Source: Boswellia sacra (taxonomy: Eukaryota; Streptophyta; Magnoliopsida; Sapindales; Burseraceae). From it: a stretch of 64,000 bases of DNA. The notes beneath the pieces were generated by a model. The model was not told where the DNA came from. It saw nothing but the letters and a program-made list of their open reading frames with translations, and made no database searches. Shown here one piece after another: positions 12,598 through 25,829 of this stretch. Location: positions 26,558 to 90,557 of the forward strand of contig SNVD02014559.1 in NCBI GenBank assembly GCA_013180625.2, written 5' to 3'. The translations under genes and the position numbers were made by a program. How positions within the stretch are numbered: the first letter of the stretch is position 1; every line of letters begins with the position of its first letter.

Positions 12598-14695
12598 CAC
12601 ACAAATATGTAGCCCCTATATTGTCACAAATGATTATTGGAGGAGCTGTGAAGGGATAATTAAGTTCATGTATGAGGTTTTGTATCCATGTCAATTCCAT
12701 AGTTGTATTTGCAATAGCCTTATACTTAGCCTCGGTTAATGATTGCGCAACAGAGTTTTATTTTTTTGAGCTCCAATTGATGGGGTTAATGCCTAAGAAG
12801 AGAACATAAGTACAAGTAGAGCGGCAATAGTCAGGATTTCCACCTTAATCAGACTCAAAGAAGGCATGTAGGGGTGATGATGGATACTTGCGTAGAAAAA
12901 AAACCATAATAAATAGTGTGCTTCAGATAGCGAAGTACTTGTTTTACAAGAGACCAATGATTGGAAGAGGGATTGTCCATGAATTATGAAAGACAATTAA
13001 CTATGAAGGAGATATCCGGTCATGTTAATGACAAATATTACATAGCACCAACTACATGACGATAAATGGTAGTATCGATTGATAGCAGTAGAGCCATCAT
13101 CAAGTTAAATAACTTTACTTGTAGAGAGAGGAGTAGATACTGGTTTAGCACCATCCATATTTTTCATTTGTAGCAATTCTCTAATATACTTGTGTTGGGT
13201 AAAAAACAAGCCCTTGAAAGTAGGTATTGCTTCAACACCTAGAAAGAAATGAAGACCACCAAGATCTTTAATGGAAAAACGTTGTGCCAACGTATGTTTG
13301 AACTTGTTGATGAAGGAGATAGAATTTTCTATACAATAATGTCTTCAACATAGACTAAAAGAAAATTTGTTAGTTGTGCATAATGAAAAATAAATAGAGA
13401 AGCATATGATTTTGCATTGACAAATCCAACACCAAGTAGAAAGCTTTGAAGCTTCATATACCAAGCATGAGAAGCTTGGCAAAAACTATAGATGGCCTAC
13501 TTGAGATGGCAAACATGGTTAGGAAATTGAGAATCAATGAAACTATATGGTTGCTCCATATAAACTTCATCATCAAGGCTGCTTTGGAGGAATGCGTTAT
13601 TGACATCTAATTGTCCAAGTGGCCAACGTTGAGTTATAGTAATGGAGAGAATGAACAAATAGCTATTATTTAACCATGGGGCTAGAGGTGTCACGAAAAT
13701 CGATTCCAGGACATATTATAAATCACTAAGTGAGCTTTATACTAGGCAATGAAACCATCAGAATTCCGTTTGACACAAAATATCCATTTACATCCAACAA
13801 TGTTCTGTGTGGTCTTAAGTGGAATGAGTGTCCAAGTTGAGTTCAGTATAAGAGCATCAAATTCTTCACTCATGGCTTGATGCCATTGAAGAAGTTTTTG
13901 AGCTTGGAGAACATGTAAAGAATGGAGGCTGTTAGAGTTGGCAAAAAGATTTAGCTTTTGGATAGGTTTAAAAATATTATAAGAGGAGCGATTTTTCATG
14001 GAATGAGGGTGAGGTGGTAATGTATGATGTGAGGGAATCAAGGTTGAGTTACGTACCTGAGAAGCAGCAACATCACTCATTAGAAATTTAGAGGAAGCAC
14101 ATGATAGAATTTCCATATCTGAAAAAGAGAAAGATGAAGAGGAAGTAGGCATTAGAGTAGGACATGAATTAGAGGATGTAATGCCATTTTGTAACAAAGA
14201 TTTAGATTGTGAAAGGGACAAAGTATTAGGCAAGGAAGATCCACAAACTAAGGGAACATTATAATATGGTGAAATGTCTATGGTAATCCATTTTGAGATA
14301 GTATCTTCAGTTACCTTGGAAGAGGAATTTTTTATATACTGAAAGAGAAATTTAGCTTCAACAAAGATGACATGTTTGGATGTAAAAATTTTGTTGGTAG
14401 CAAGATCAAGGCAACAATAAGCATTATGGGCTGTATAGTAACCAATGACCACACAAGGGCAAGATTTTTGATAAGTTTGGGAGAGGTATAGGGTTTGAGC
14501 CAAGGATAACAAAGAGATCCAAAAGTTCGTAGTTTATGATAATTAAAAGAGATGGTGAAAAGCTTTTGAAAAGGAGATTGATAATCTAGCCCAAGTGTGA
14601 GTAGGCAGTTGATGAGATATGTGTGGCCATATGAAATGCAATAGACCAATAAGATAAAGGAATTGATGTATGATGGAGCTAAGTGAAGCTTATCT
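12598..14695 (-). pseudogene. Reverse transcriptase, RNase H and integrase C-terminus of the second Copia element
   Basis: Read right to left: the integrase C-terminal part (14640-14330; TLGLDYQSPFQKLF and FGSLCYPWLKPY motifs), a linker, then reverse transcriptase (WTLIPLKT and VGCKWIF near 13760-13830; QLDVNNAFLQ near 13600; FSIKDLGGLHFFLGVE near 13270), then RNase H (TEAKYKAIANTT near 12740; IIICDN near 12620). The sequence stops in RNase H at about 12598, where foreign DNA begins. Several frameshifts and stops separate the pieces. Confidence 0.8.
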
Positions 14696-16835
14696 CAATA
14701 ATATATCGATCGTAATTGTAAGCGGGGCTTCCATCCCACTTTAAGTGATTGCGACCACGACATTACTCTTCCAGGGCTTTTGACACTTGCAGGTACCACA
14801 AAACGAGTCACAAAGACAAGTTCTGGAGATTGTTCGAGTTGTCACCTGGGTAACCAATCACAAAAAGTAGTTAGATGACGATAACTAATCTCTTCCTTCA
14901 AGACGCAACTATCCATCATCCTTTTAGAGTTAGGTTCGAGAAGTTAGGTATGGATCTTCGATCCGCTCAAATAAAGTTAGGCTTGCACTAGGGTTTGTCG
15001 AGTTTAAGGTTTTAGTCAATCAATTGTTGTCTTTCTTGATCCTAAATTCATTTTATTCACATAATTGATTTTATCTTAAATTATTACATGTGAGGTGAGG
15101 CACTTCATAAGCATTTATAGAAATAAAGCACAGGAATATGCAAACACAGGGAAACAAGAAAGGGCACTTCAACAATTTAACATAAATAAGTGCAATGAGG
15201 ATAAAAATGCGAAAAAATAAAATGCAAGAAACACGTTGACATTTTTATTCCTCATTTTGAGCTCAACAAGCCTGCTATCGAAAAGTGTATCCGCCACCAT
15301 GCATTGTGGCTTTATCCATCATCCAATCATCCTTATGCTCATCAAACTCCACCAAATCGAGTTTCTCACCAACAATCGTGAGTCTACGCTCTTCGATCAA
15401 CACTTCAAAGTCACCGCTCTCCAAGTCGAGTTCCTCACCATCAGTGTGAGTTTACCTAGTCTGATCATCATCACACCATCTCAAAAAGACTGATAATCAA
15501 GACATTTCAATTAAAGAAAAGCAATGAAGTGAATCGCAAATCGTAATTGTGGCATAGTGAATCCACATCATCCATGAACCTGTGGTCATGACTCACTGCG
15601 CGATCCATTTCATTGTGATATTCGTTTATGAATTAAATGGTATCTCTTTGAAGTCCACGGACGAAGATGGATAACTATTCATTGATTAAATAGCAACTGT
15701 AAGAGTGATTCGGAGAGTCGCTTATGATTTGAACGGTTTCCTTTAAACAATAGGAAACAAGATGGCCATTTATGAAGTGGATGGTATCCTTGGTGATAAA
15801 ACGAAAAGTGCAATCAAATAAAGTACGGTGAAGTAAATTTGCAAGTAAGTAAACAACGATAAAATAAATGACAATAAAGTAAATTTGCCGTAAAAATAAA
15901 AGACAATAGAGTAAATGAGTGTGGAAAGTAAAATGCGGTAAAATAAAGACATGATAAGTTAAATAGTGAAAAAGTAAATGGCAGTGAGAATAAAAGTGTG
16001 ATAAAGTAAATAAGCATAAATAAATGCTATAAAAGATAAGATGTAACGAAATAAATAGTGAATATTTGAGTGAAGGCATATTAGAGTAGTGGTTCCCTGT
16101 TAGCCATCATTGATCCGGCACCACTTGCCCGTATTCACCTAATCTCTATACTAAACACGAATCATAAAAACGTAACAAAAATAGTAAGACAAGAGAGGAA
16201 ATGTGGAATCGTGAAGTAACAAAAATGGTAAGACAAGACAAAAAATGTGGTGATTTGCTCTCAGGCATTTACCCAATATTGAGTGCTTATGGTCGACTAT
16301 TTAAAAATTGGTTGAAAATGAGGGTATGTGTGCAAAGTTTGGAAGTAAAAGGAGGTTGAACGTGTTTGAAGATCGGGAGTATGTATTGAAAATCAAAAGA
16401 GAGTGGGCTGGAAACTGTTGAAAGGAAGGGCTAAAAGGAAATTTTTGCACAGTTTTCATCCAAACCAAGGTAAATAGTTTATGCCAAATGAGGGAGTCAC
16501 AGGCTGAATTTATTGAAAACATAGGGAAGAAGTGCACGCAGAATGGGCTTCTTTTACAAGGTTTTGGTCTTTTTCTTTCAAAAATGAGAAATTTTTCTTA
16601 GGGCTGAGGGGGCGTATGCGTTAGCGATGAGTTTTGAGGCATATAGGCATAAACACGACTTTTAATCAACATCCCACTTTGATTGGTGTCCTTTTTTTGT
16701 GACTGGACTTTGTGTTTGTGGTTGTGTTTTGTATTTTGGGTATTTTCAGTATGTTTTTCAAATCAACAGTCCACTTCGTTTAGTATTCTTTGGTCCTCGT
16801 CATTGGGCTTAAACTATAAGCAGAATTTTCATGCT
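14696..16835 (+). repeat. Unclassified 2.1-kb repeat, copy 1, inserted in the Copia integrase
   Basis: This block separates the integrase motif ending KRRYKH (near 16850) from the continuation near 14690, so it is an insertion. Its head (14710-15000) contains CACCTGGGTAACC, 'GATGACGATAAC' and GTTAGGTATGGATC. Matching text recurs at 49330-49490, more loosely at 46170-46480, and inverted at 41770-41950. The body (15100-16080) is low-complexity, A-rich with many ATAAAGTAAAT words. A GC-richer tail follows (16257-16780). No TG..CA ends, terminal inverted repeats or coding frame were recognised. It could be a LARD-like or solo-LTR derivative. Confidence 0.6.
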
Positions 16836-18476
16836 TATAGCGACGCTTAGCAATTCCAACAATTTTGAGGCATGTGAGGAGGTGATATGAGGTGCTAAAT
16901 ACCATTTTTGACAAGAAGAGAATGAAAAGCTTGATATTCACCCGTACCATTAGAGTACGTAGTAGAAATTTTGGTATTGAAAAATCGTTCAACTAATTTC
17001 TGAAATGCATCCAAAATTTGAGGAACCTTAGATTTTAATTTCAGATTACAGTATCAAGTATATTTTGTGTAATGGTCAACAAAAAAAACGATAATTATCA
17101 AATGAAGTAATCGGAGAGGACATTAGTATAGATTATTTCAAGCGGTCTGGTATTAGACAAATTGGACACCCCAAATGGAAAACGATGACTTTTATTGCAT
17201 AGACAATAATTACAATAGGAAATTCTAAACTTAGAAACCGGTAAAGGATTGACTTGACATAATTTGTTTTAGAATTTTTAAATGGCGGTGGCCAAGCCGT
17301 TTATGTCATTGTTGGAGAGATACAAGGCTAGCTGTGAAAACTTAAGGATGACAAAGAAAGGTAGAAACAGATGATGGCCATGTGTAGATATTGTTCGTAT
17401 TCTGCCATCTAATGAGTGGTGCCCCGTGCTCAAGTGCTTTTATAAGAAAATGGTTACGAAAAAATTCTATAGAAACATTATTTTGTATGCAAATTTGAGC
17501 AACAGATACTAAATTTTTACAAATGGATGGATCACATAGCACATCATGTAATGTAAATTTTCTTGTAAAAGTAGAAATTATAGTCAAGCCAGTATGAGTA
17601 ATAGGTATGCCATTGCCATCACCTATGATGATATCTTTAAAACCACCATAATCTGAATGCAAAGATAAATTTTGTAAGTCTGATGTGATATGGTGTGAAG
17701 CACCAAAATCTACAATCCATTTGGCATTGTTATTAGAACGACCATGATGAGCATATTAAGCTTGAGCTTCGAAGAAACTAGCTGGAGGCCTTGAGTGGCA
17801 AGTTTGGGTTGTGTGTCCAAGTCGATCACAAAGTTGGCAGTGTATCCGAGGTTGTTGTTGTCCCTGTTAAGAAAGGAAGTTTCCATTATTAATGAATTTG
17901 TTAGCCGAGCTATTTCGATTACCTTGATTGTTATAGTTCTAATGGCGTGGGCCTGAATGTTGTCCAAGGTTGCGATTGGTGGTCATAGTTCCATTTTTGG
18001 ATTTGTTGTTCTACCCTTTTTTTATTGAATTGTGTTGTAGCATTAAGAGTAGTTGTTTTGCCGCCTTCTCGCTTTAGATAGATTTCATGATCAAGTAACT
18101 TGTCATGTAATTTCTCAAAGTAGATTAATGTTTCACGAGCGCGAACTGCAAAAAAAAATATCCTTATACTCAAACCGGTACTATTGAAGACGTGAATAAG
18201 CAAATCATTATCTCGCAATGTTTCTCCAATTAACGCTAACTCAAATGCGACATGTTTAACATCTTGTATGAATTTACTGACAAATTGAAATTCTCTTTTC
18301 ATTGAGGAAAACTTCTCTCTCAATCCAATCACTTTGCTTTTGGATTTGTTAGCAAATTTTTTTTTTTTTTGAGACCATGCTTCAGCTGTCGTTGATGCTG
18401 AAGCAACAAGAGATACTACAGTGCTATCAATAGAAGCAAGATGGCATGAAAGATGAGATGATCTTGTCTCAACCAA
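16836..18476 (-). pseudogene. Gag, protease and N-terminal integrase of the second Copia element
   Basis: Read leftwards. Gag starts at about 18476 and extends to 17931 with a capsid-like helical region (IGLREKFSSMKRE). A zinc knuckle CX2CX4HX4C (CQLCDRLGHTTQTC) lies at about 17841-17800. The protease follows with DFGASHHIT (usually DSGASHH) near 17700. The GAG-pre-integrase stretch is at 17342-17662. A fragment of the integrase core near 16850 ends at the inserted repeat. An in-frame TAG follows the knuckle and several frameshifts are present. Confidence 0.78.
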
Positions 18477-18763
18477 AGTTTATGACTGATTCATTAGTAA
18501 ATGATGGACATGGGCTGGAGCCAACAACAAATCCCAAAAGATCATGGCCAAAGAGAAGAAAAAAATTATGCTCCCCATGAAGTGTAATTTCCTTCTATCA
18601 ATTTCAAAAGTTGTTGAGCAGCAGCATTGATGGAGATCAAGGTGTTGGTTGGAGGGCTATTTGAAACACTTGAAGAAACCACAACTGTATTGTCAGATCA
18701 GGAGGTGCCCTTTTGAGGGCAGAAAACAAATAGGCAGAGGATCAAAGGCAGAGGCTTATCAAG

Positions 18764-18775
18764 GCTCAGATACCA
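18764..18775 (-). other. Primer binding site of the second Copia element
   Basis: On the minus strand this reads TGGTATCTGAGC, one mismatch from the initiator-Met site TGGTATCAGAGC. It lies just inside the 5' LTR. Confidence 0.75.
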
Positions 18776-18776
18776 T

Positions 18777-18906
18777 AAAATATAAAAAGGAATTTGCCAT
18801 CTTGTACTGATACTGATGTCGCATTTGTGCAATATATATACACAAGTACAACGGATATTAAGGAATGCTTTCTACTTATTTTGGGATCACAAATAAATGT
18901 TAATAT
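18777..18906 (-). repeat. 5' LTR of the second Copia element
   Basis: About 130 bp between the primer site and the end of the repeat shared with 11771-11832. It is short for an LTR but usual for small Copia lineages. Exact ends are uncertain. Confidence 0.6.
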
Positions 18907-19750
18907 GACCCATTAATATGAAATACTTTTATTTGATAAAAACGTGATTTGAATCTAATATTATTGGATATGATTGTTAATGGTTTAATATAATAAAATT
19001 CGTTTGATATTAGACCGTGTTTAGATGTTTTCTATAAAAAACTATTTCACCCGTTTAACCCATTAATATTGAATATAATTTAGTAAATTTATTTATGATA
19101 CATAAAAAAATATATACAATAAAATGTAACAAATTATTACAAATATTAATTTATAACTATTTTTTACTTTATTAAAATTATTCTAATACAGTTACTTGAT
19201 GATTAATAGGAGGTATTAACTTATCATAATTGTTTTATGTTTTTAATCTTATTTTACTTTTCAGGTAACAAATCTTAAAGTTATAATTTTTGTTTTAGGT
19301 GTGTTCGAGCAAGATATTTTATTTGGGAATACAAGGGAGAAACTCATAGAACGTCCTATTTTATTTTTTAAAATCGTTTAATAATCGTATAATTTTAATT
19401 ATTTCTTTAATCATACTCTAGATAGACCTTTGAATGATGTTAGATATAAAACTTTGTTTAGATTTTCGTATTATATTAAATTTAAATATTTTAAAATATT
19501 TATTAGATATTAAATTTATAAATTATTAATTATATTTTATGTTTAGAATTTATGTAAATCATATTATATATATTATTATCTAACTTAAAAATAAAAATAA
19601 TTAAATAAATTAGATTCAGATAATACATTAAATTAATAATCATATTTAAATTTTAAAATTTAAATTTAATAAATTAATAAACCAAATTTAAATTAATATA
19701 ATTTAATAAAATAACAATACAAAATGATGCGAAAGCACTCTACCGCGGCC
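18907..19750. other. AT-rich intergenic DNA upstream of the HSF gene
   Basis: Long AT runs, no coding frame, no clear transposon ends. Confidence 0.5.
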
Positions 19751-19752
19751 TT

Positions 19753-19758
19753 ACCGAC
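19753..19758 (+). promoter_or_regulatory. DRE/CRT core motif upstream of HSFA3-like gene
   Basis: ACCGAC, the core of the DREB-binding element, lies about 510 bp upstream of the start codon. In Arabidopsis, HSFA3 is a direct target of DREB2-type factors, which makes the site suggestive. A 6-bp motif can occur by chance. Confidence 0.35.
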
Positions 19759-20261
19759 CTGATCTACTACGCTGTAAAGACAGAATCAAAGTGACAAAAA
19801 TATCTGATCAGACGTGGACCCCAGGTGCTTCCACTGCAAGTCAACTCAATTTTCAGACTCAGCAAACCGGTAACGAATTACAACTTCTCAATCTCAATCA
19901 CCCAACGGGTCGGTTGGGCTGCGTAAAACAATTTTCAAACTGTTTCTCCAGTCCAGATGGCTCCCTTCCCTCTCTCTCTTGTAACCATATTCGAGCATGT
20001 CACTGTTACTATCCGTGGCCGAGGAAGAAGACTCGAAACCTCAGCCTCAGCCCCAGCCCCACCCTCATCTCCAGTCCACCGCCTCTTTCCCAGATATTTT
20101 CACTACAGTTTGTCGGTTAAACCTTTCCTTAAACACCCCCCTTTTACTCCCTTCGCCAAATCTCTTCTTATTATTACTCTCTTATCTCCAACTTAACCAC
20201 AACTCATTGGCTAAACAAAACAAAACAAAACCTGAACTTGAACTTGTTGTCATTTCCATTT

Positions 20262-22644
20262 ATGGATAAAGAGGAGCACAAGCCTTCACTTGATAGCTCT
20301 TCCTTCTCTTCTTCTCAAATAGAGCCTGAAACCACGCAACCTTTGATGGGTTCCCAAGGTTTCTCGCCCTTGTCTATGGAGAAGTTGGAAATGTTTTCTT
20401 CGTTTCCAACAACCCCAGTCGTTTCTGTGGCTCTGCCTCAGCCTTTGGAGGCTCTACAGGGTAGTCCGGTTCCACCCTTTTTGACCAAGACTTTCGATCT
20501 TGTGGATGATAAGTCTCTTGATCCGATCATCTCGTGGGGGGTTAGAGGGGAGAGCTTCGTGGTGTGGGACCCTGTGGAGTTTTCCAGACTCATACTGCCA
20601 CGCAATTTCAAGCACAACAATTTCTCAAGTTTTGTTAGGCAACTGAATACTTATGTGGGTATTGCAGTGACGCAGCCCTTATTGGCTGCTGTCTGTCTGT
20701 CTGTCTGTCATCTGTATCTAGCTGATGTCCTATTTTGTTTCTTCTGCTTCTTGTTGTATATTCTGTTCATTTTTTTCCCTGGTTTTGCTGTTTATTTGAT
20801 CGTTATTTTGTAATTGGATTTGATGTACTCACAGAGACCATTTTCATAGATGTAGCTGAGGCTGACTTTGGTAGATGTCAGGATTTTATGTAAGATTTTG
20901 GGCTTTGGAGGGGTTTTATTGGTGTAACTAGTAACTTTGCAATCAATCAATCTGTTGTTGTAAGAGGTTCTAATTGTATATTTTGGAATGGTATGGAATT
21001 TATTTTGATTTTGGGTGTGTTTCTTTACAGGTGAAATTGAGGAATTCTAATTGATATTTTGCTCAACTTATATGTAGAATTGCTATTTTGTGCGTGGCAT
21101 AAAAGTTAGGCCGCCTAATCGTTTTACGGAACTAATATGATGATTTTTTAAGAAAAGAATTAAAGGTTTTCATCTATCAGATTGTGTATAGCCCTCAGGT
21201 TTCTTTCACTTCTGAGTTTGTACTGGAGTGGACATTTCCATCTTCTGCAGGTAGAACTTAGAAATTCAGTTCCCAGTACAAATTTTGTTATATTATATGT
21301 ATACTGCTAACCTGATGATTTGAAAATATGGTTTTATGATACACAGATCATCTTTGTGGTGCAGTTCTGCTTCATCTACAATTGAAATTTGACAGCTTCA
21401 AATTATTTTGTCTTTCAAACTTAATTGTTATGCGGATCTTTGCGTTAGCATTTTGGTTTTTGAACCTTTATTTCTCCTCTATTCATTCTCACTTTGGGTA
21501 CTGTATTCAGGGGTTTCGCAAGGTTGATACTGACAGGTGGGAATTTGCCAATGAAGCTTTCCAACGCGGGAAGAGGCATCTTTTGAAGAACATCCAGAGG
21601 CGCAAGTCGCCTCAATCCCAACAGACTGGGAGCTTTGTTGGACATTCTGCTGAAGCTGGAATGGCTGGAGTGAAAGATGATATAGAGAAATTAAGGAAGG
21701 AGAGGGGTATGTTAATGCAGGAAGTTGTAGAACTGCAGCAGCAGCATCATGGGACAGCTTCCCATATGCAAGTGGTCAATCAGAGGCTTCAAGCAGCAGA
21801 GCAAAGGCAGAAGCAAATGGTTTCATTCTTGGCCAAGTTGCTCCAGAACCCAGCCTTCTTAGCCTGTCTTCGGCAGAAGAAGAAACAGGGAGATATTGAT
21901 TCACCAAGAATGAAAAGGAAATTTGTTAGGCACCAGCCTCATGAACTGGGCCAATCAGATTCATCTATGGAAGGGCAGATGGTGAAGTACAGACCTGATT
22001 GGAAAAACCTTGCCATGCCTTCTGCTGTTCCAAATTTAGATCCACTCCCTGTTGATCAGTCTCCTGATTATCTCCTAGAAGGTATGGAGGGGATAGGATC
22101 AGGTGAAGAAACTATTCCATTTCACATTGAAAATTTTGGACCAATTGACTTAGCTGTTTCAGATGAGTTAGAAGAGGAGCAAGTATTTGCCAAAGCCCCA
22201 GAGCAGATGGGAGAAGGGACTTTAAGCTTGGGAAGCATGGATCCTCATGGTAAAGGAAAGAATGTACTGAGCCCTCAAAAAGAAGTTATTCCTGAGTATT
22301 TTGTCTCTTTCCCTGAGAATTTAGAAAAGGGAAAGAATATTCTAGAATACTCATCTCCTGGGTTTGAGAGCATCGTTAAACAAGAGGATATATGGAATAT
22401 GGGAATTGTTGCGCCTGCTGGTATGTCTAGTTCTAGCAATGAATTATTGGGTAATCTTGCCAACTATGATTTGCCAGAGTTGGGAATGTCAGGCGGTTTA
22501 TCTGATGTCTGGGATTTAAATGCTTTACAAGCAGCAGGAGGTTCAGGCATTGATATGTGGCCAGCTGATGAAACCCCTTTTGATGAACCTGAGAGTCTTG
22601 CTGGCCAGCAAAAGGATGATAGGTCTAAGGACATGGATCCATAG
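20262..22644 (+). CDS. HSFA3: Heat stress transcription factor, HSFA3 type (2 coding exons, 508 aa)
   Basis: DNA-binding activator of heat-shock genes, acting in the nucleus as a trimer. Exon 1 is 20262-20654 and exon 2 is 21511-22644; the phase-0 intron (GT at 20655, AG at 21510) splits the DNA-binding domain after LNTY, the conserved HSF intron position. DNA-binding domain about residues 70-163 ([45 protein letters not shown]). The coiled HR-A/B oligomerisation region is about 185-250, with class-A spacing. A basic nuclear localisation stretch (RMKRKF) is near 264. The acidic C-terminus has Trp-centred motifs (DIWNMG, SDVWDL, IDMWPAD) instead of a classical AHA motif, a hallmark of HSFA3; length is close to tomato HsfA3. 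The ATG at 20262 is the first in frame; the upstream frame has no ATG. A spliced 3' leader-like piece may follow. Confidence 0.93.
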
Positions 22645-25600
22645 GGCTACATTTGCTTGCCCCAGTTGATCTTAGTTTAGTTGATAGAGTCAATTAATTG
22701 GACATTTGTTTAGAAAATATTCAATGGAACTCCAACTTCTCTTTTCGATTATTGATCTTCATTTTTTTTTATTTTTAGAATTCCACTTTGAAAGTTAGAA
22801 GCTTGGATTATGAGTTGATTCTTGCAAATTTATTCTATCATTAAGTTGATTGTATCATCTTATTTATTGCATTTGATTTGCCGGGTTTTTCTTTCTGACG
22901 GATACTTTAAGCTATGAATGTTGCAGGTGTAACCTCTCAGAAGAAGCATTACTCCTTCGTGTTCAGTGGCATATTTTAAATCATCCTGCAAGCATAGCAT
23001 TGGTAAGAAAAGTTTACTCATTCTTTAGTCCAGATTGATTTCGTACATCTTTTTCCCTTAGAATTTGACATGACATCCATTTTGTGTATTTATCTCCACT
23101 TGGAGGTACCTTTCTTGTTTTCCTTTATTTTTTATTTTTTAATGTCCACTCAATTCATTGGAGGGCATAAAAGGGTAATATGTTGTTTACCAAACTAAAC
23201 TAATATCTACTTTCTGTTTGCTATTGGAGGCATATTCATTTATTATTTTTGTAAGAGATTCTAGTATGATCTTAAGAAAGCTATGTATGCTCTGTAGCCT
23301 TGGCATTACAGTTATTTCAGTTTGAAGCTATAAAACTATAGAAATAAAAGAAACTTAAGTAGAATGACTCTCTCCTTGTATAAATAGATGGTAGGTGACT
23401 AAGAAGACGTGGTAGCTTTTGGGCTAGGGAGGAGCAATCACTTTAAAACCTTGTCGAAAGGTTGTGGCATGGAATGTGGAACCTATTTTAATTTATAATT
23501 ATGCAGCATTAATATTTATCATAGAACTGCTTAACATAAAAACATTGTCCAATAAATTGTCACTTGAGGACCAAATTTATGGCTTCTTTTTCTGATTTTT
23601 ATCCTATTTAATAGGACAATGCCAGAAACTGAGAAGAAATTCATTTTCTGCTGTTAAGGATTCATGCTATTTTTGTGTTCTAATAACCACAAAATTCTAT
23701 CAAGTCTTCTGTGAAGCCTTTTCTTTATGATAAAACCCACTGCCAAGTTCTTCTATTTAATCAAAACAGCTAGCTGTCTTTATAATTACTTTTGAAAGTT
23801 GGTACTGGTCTAGAAGAGTTCATACTTCCAATAGGTGGTTTTAGTTAGCTGCTTTTTAGAGAAGAAGGGAAAAAAAAATTATCTGAGGCTTACAATGATA
23901 AATTACTTTGCTTGAATATTGTCAGGTTTCCATTCAATTGATGTTGAATTTATATAGAATTAGTAAATGACTATCCAGGATAATGAAATATTACGACAAA
24001 AAGATATGGTGATCAAAGTGTATGTTATATCACTTGAGAAAGTGTTGGTGAAGAAATGGTTAAACAAAACCTTCCTCAAATCGCTTCCTAATATAGAAGC
24101 AATCAGACTATAGCCAACTCCTCCCAAAACACTCCCTTAAAAGTAAAAGTTAGAATTTGATTCTCAAACTTTACATAGTCCCAAAAATCCTTCGCAAATC
24201 TTAAACGTTGAAATTTTTATTGCCCATGATTTGGGGCTTAAACTTATTTGCACTCTGGGATGTAAAGCTGTCTGAAAATATGCATGAAGTGGGTAACTAG
24301 ATAGAAGGTCTAATGACGTCATGTGATCCTGCAGTTATGAACTAAAACTCTTTTCTAGTGAGGTGCTAAAACACCCTTCTCCTCCATGCAGATTTGACTG
24401 TTTCTTCTTGCTGTATTGGTCATAGACACTTTGAGGTTATTGAGCAGCATCTCTTCTAATCAGGGATTCTTAATCCAGTTTGTTCCTCCAAATATGTACA
24501 TTTTATCCTATCTCTATCGTTGGTAGGTACAGTTCAGTACCTTCTGCAAATTCTTTCCTTTCACTTGCTCTCTTACTTTTTTGGTGCCTTAGCATATTAT
24601 GATCGACGAACATACTGAAAGTTTCTCTACGTGAAGTTACTCTGGCTGTGGATTTTAGAATTTTATATGACACAGGTAGAAAGTGGTTTTTAGCTTATGA
24701 GCTGGGGGCTGAGTCACATATGACTCATGGGTATCATCTGCTTGTGTAAAGAGAAACTGGTGTATCATGTTTACAAATTGCATCTGTATCAGCTCAGTAC
24801 AGTATCCGAGCTATATGTTATGTTCACTCGGAATGCAGATGTATATCAACTTATACATATGGATTTTGTTCTCTGTTCTTGCCCATCTTTTCGTTTTTTG
24901 GCAGTTGCTAGATGAATATTGTATGTTAATTTTTACTCGTTGGTGTTTGTTTAATCCTACTTGATATCGTTTATGTACAAAAATATATAGGAAAGAGAAG
25001 GTAGATGCGAGTCAAAACTTCGACCTTCCCACTTGCATCAACAGCCAAAATTTGCGGGTCAGAATGTCAATTAACTGGAGTTCCTATTACAGTGTCGTAT
25101 CAGGATAGGCTTCAAACAATGAAATGTAAAATCATGGGATCAAATACATCTAAATTCGCAAGTATAAACTGAACATCTCTTATGAATCTCACTTACAAGA
25201 TCGGGAAGGGACCTGGGTTGCTTCAAAAAATTTAACTCGAAACTTGCTAAATGATACATAATTTCTAACCAGTCAGCCAACTCGAAGCAGCACCTTGTAT
25301 TCAGCTCATGCACACTATGAAAATACTTGCACAAAAAGGTGAAATATATTTGGTAATTTTGATTGTATGCAAAGGGGTAAGAACAAGTAACAGGATCCTG
25401 ATGAAAGCCTCGACCTCCATATCGTTGAACGCCATCCTTTTAACTAAGATAAAATTGCGTAATAGCACAAATTGTGCGGTCCCTTGAATCAGTAGATTGT
25501 GACTTCAACGGCAACCAAACTTTTCATAAACATAATTCATGGCCACTGGCATAACCGGTCAAACATGGATGGCTGCTGTTTATGTTGTCCCACTATTGAG

Positions 25601-25829
25601 GAAAAACAAAGAAATGATCCCGACCAAAAAAGTTGAAGCAAGACTGCTCAACAACGATACATTTTACAAAAATCAACTAAATAAATTTCATATGCAAGTG
25701 ATCTATAGAATATGGGAAACAAAAGTCTCATTCCACTTATATCTACTTCACCCTTTGACTTCAACAAAAACCATTGGCTTAGAAGGGAGAAAACAGTTGG
25801 AAGGTTTATATTCCAGCAATCTCCTAAAG
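22645..25829. other. Convergent intergenic region between the HSF and RPF2 genes
   Basis: The first few hundred bases are probably HSF 3' untranslated region. A strong acceptor (TGTTGCAG at about 22919-22926) followed by a less AT-rich block up to about 23003 and a GTAAGAAA donor suggests a non-coding 3' exon. The rest is AT-rich with no coding frame. The last 500 bases probably include the RPF2 3' untranslated region on the other strand. Confidence 0.4.

Larger units (their letters stand above)
11771..18906 (-). mobile_element. Second Copia element, minus strand, old and nested
   Basis: Reading leftwards from 18906: LTR, Met-tRNA-type primer site (18764-18775), gag, zinc knuckle, protease, GAG-pre-integrase, integrase, reverse transcriptase and RNase H, then a short LTR remnant. 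A 62-bp direct repeat (11771-11832 and 18845-18906) shares GGGATCACAAATAAATGTTA and marks the two LTRs. Short LTRs and a single-knuckle Gag fit a small Copia lineage such as Ale/Retrofit; the lineage is inferred. Two blocks of unrelated DNA interrupt it: 11861-12597 and about 14696-16835. All reading frames are broken. Confidence 0.75.

Noticed and set aside
19791..20260. Open frames upstream of the HSF start
   Set aside because: Low-complexity Ser/Pro-rich translations of a CT-rich 5' leader; overlapping in several frames with no family match.
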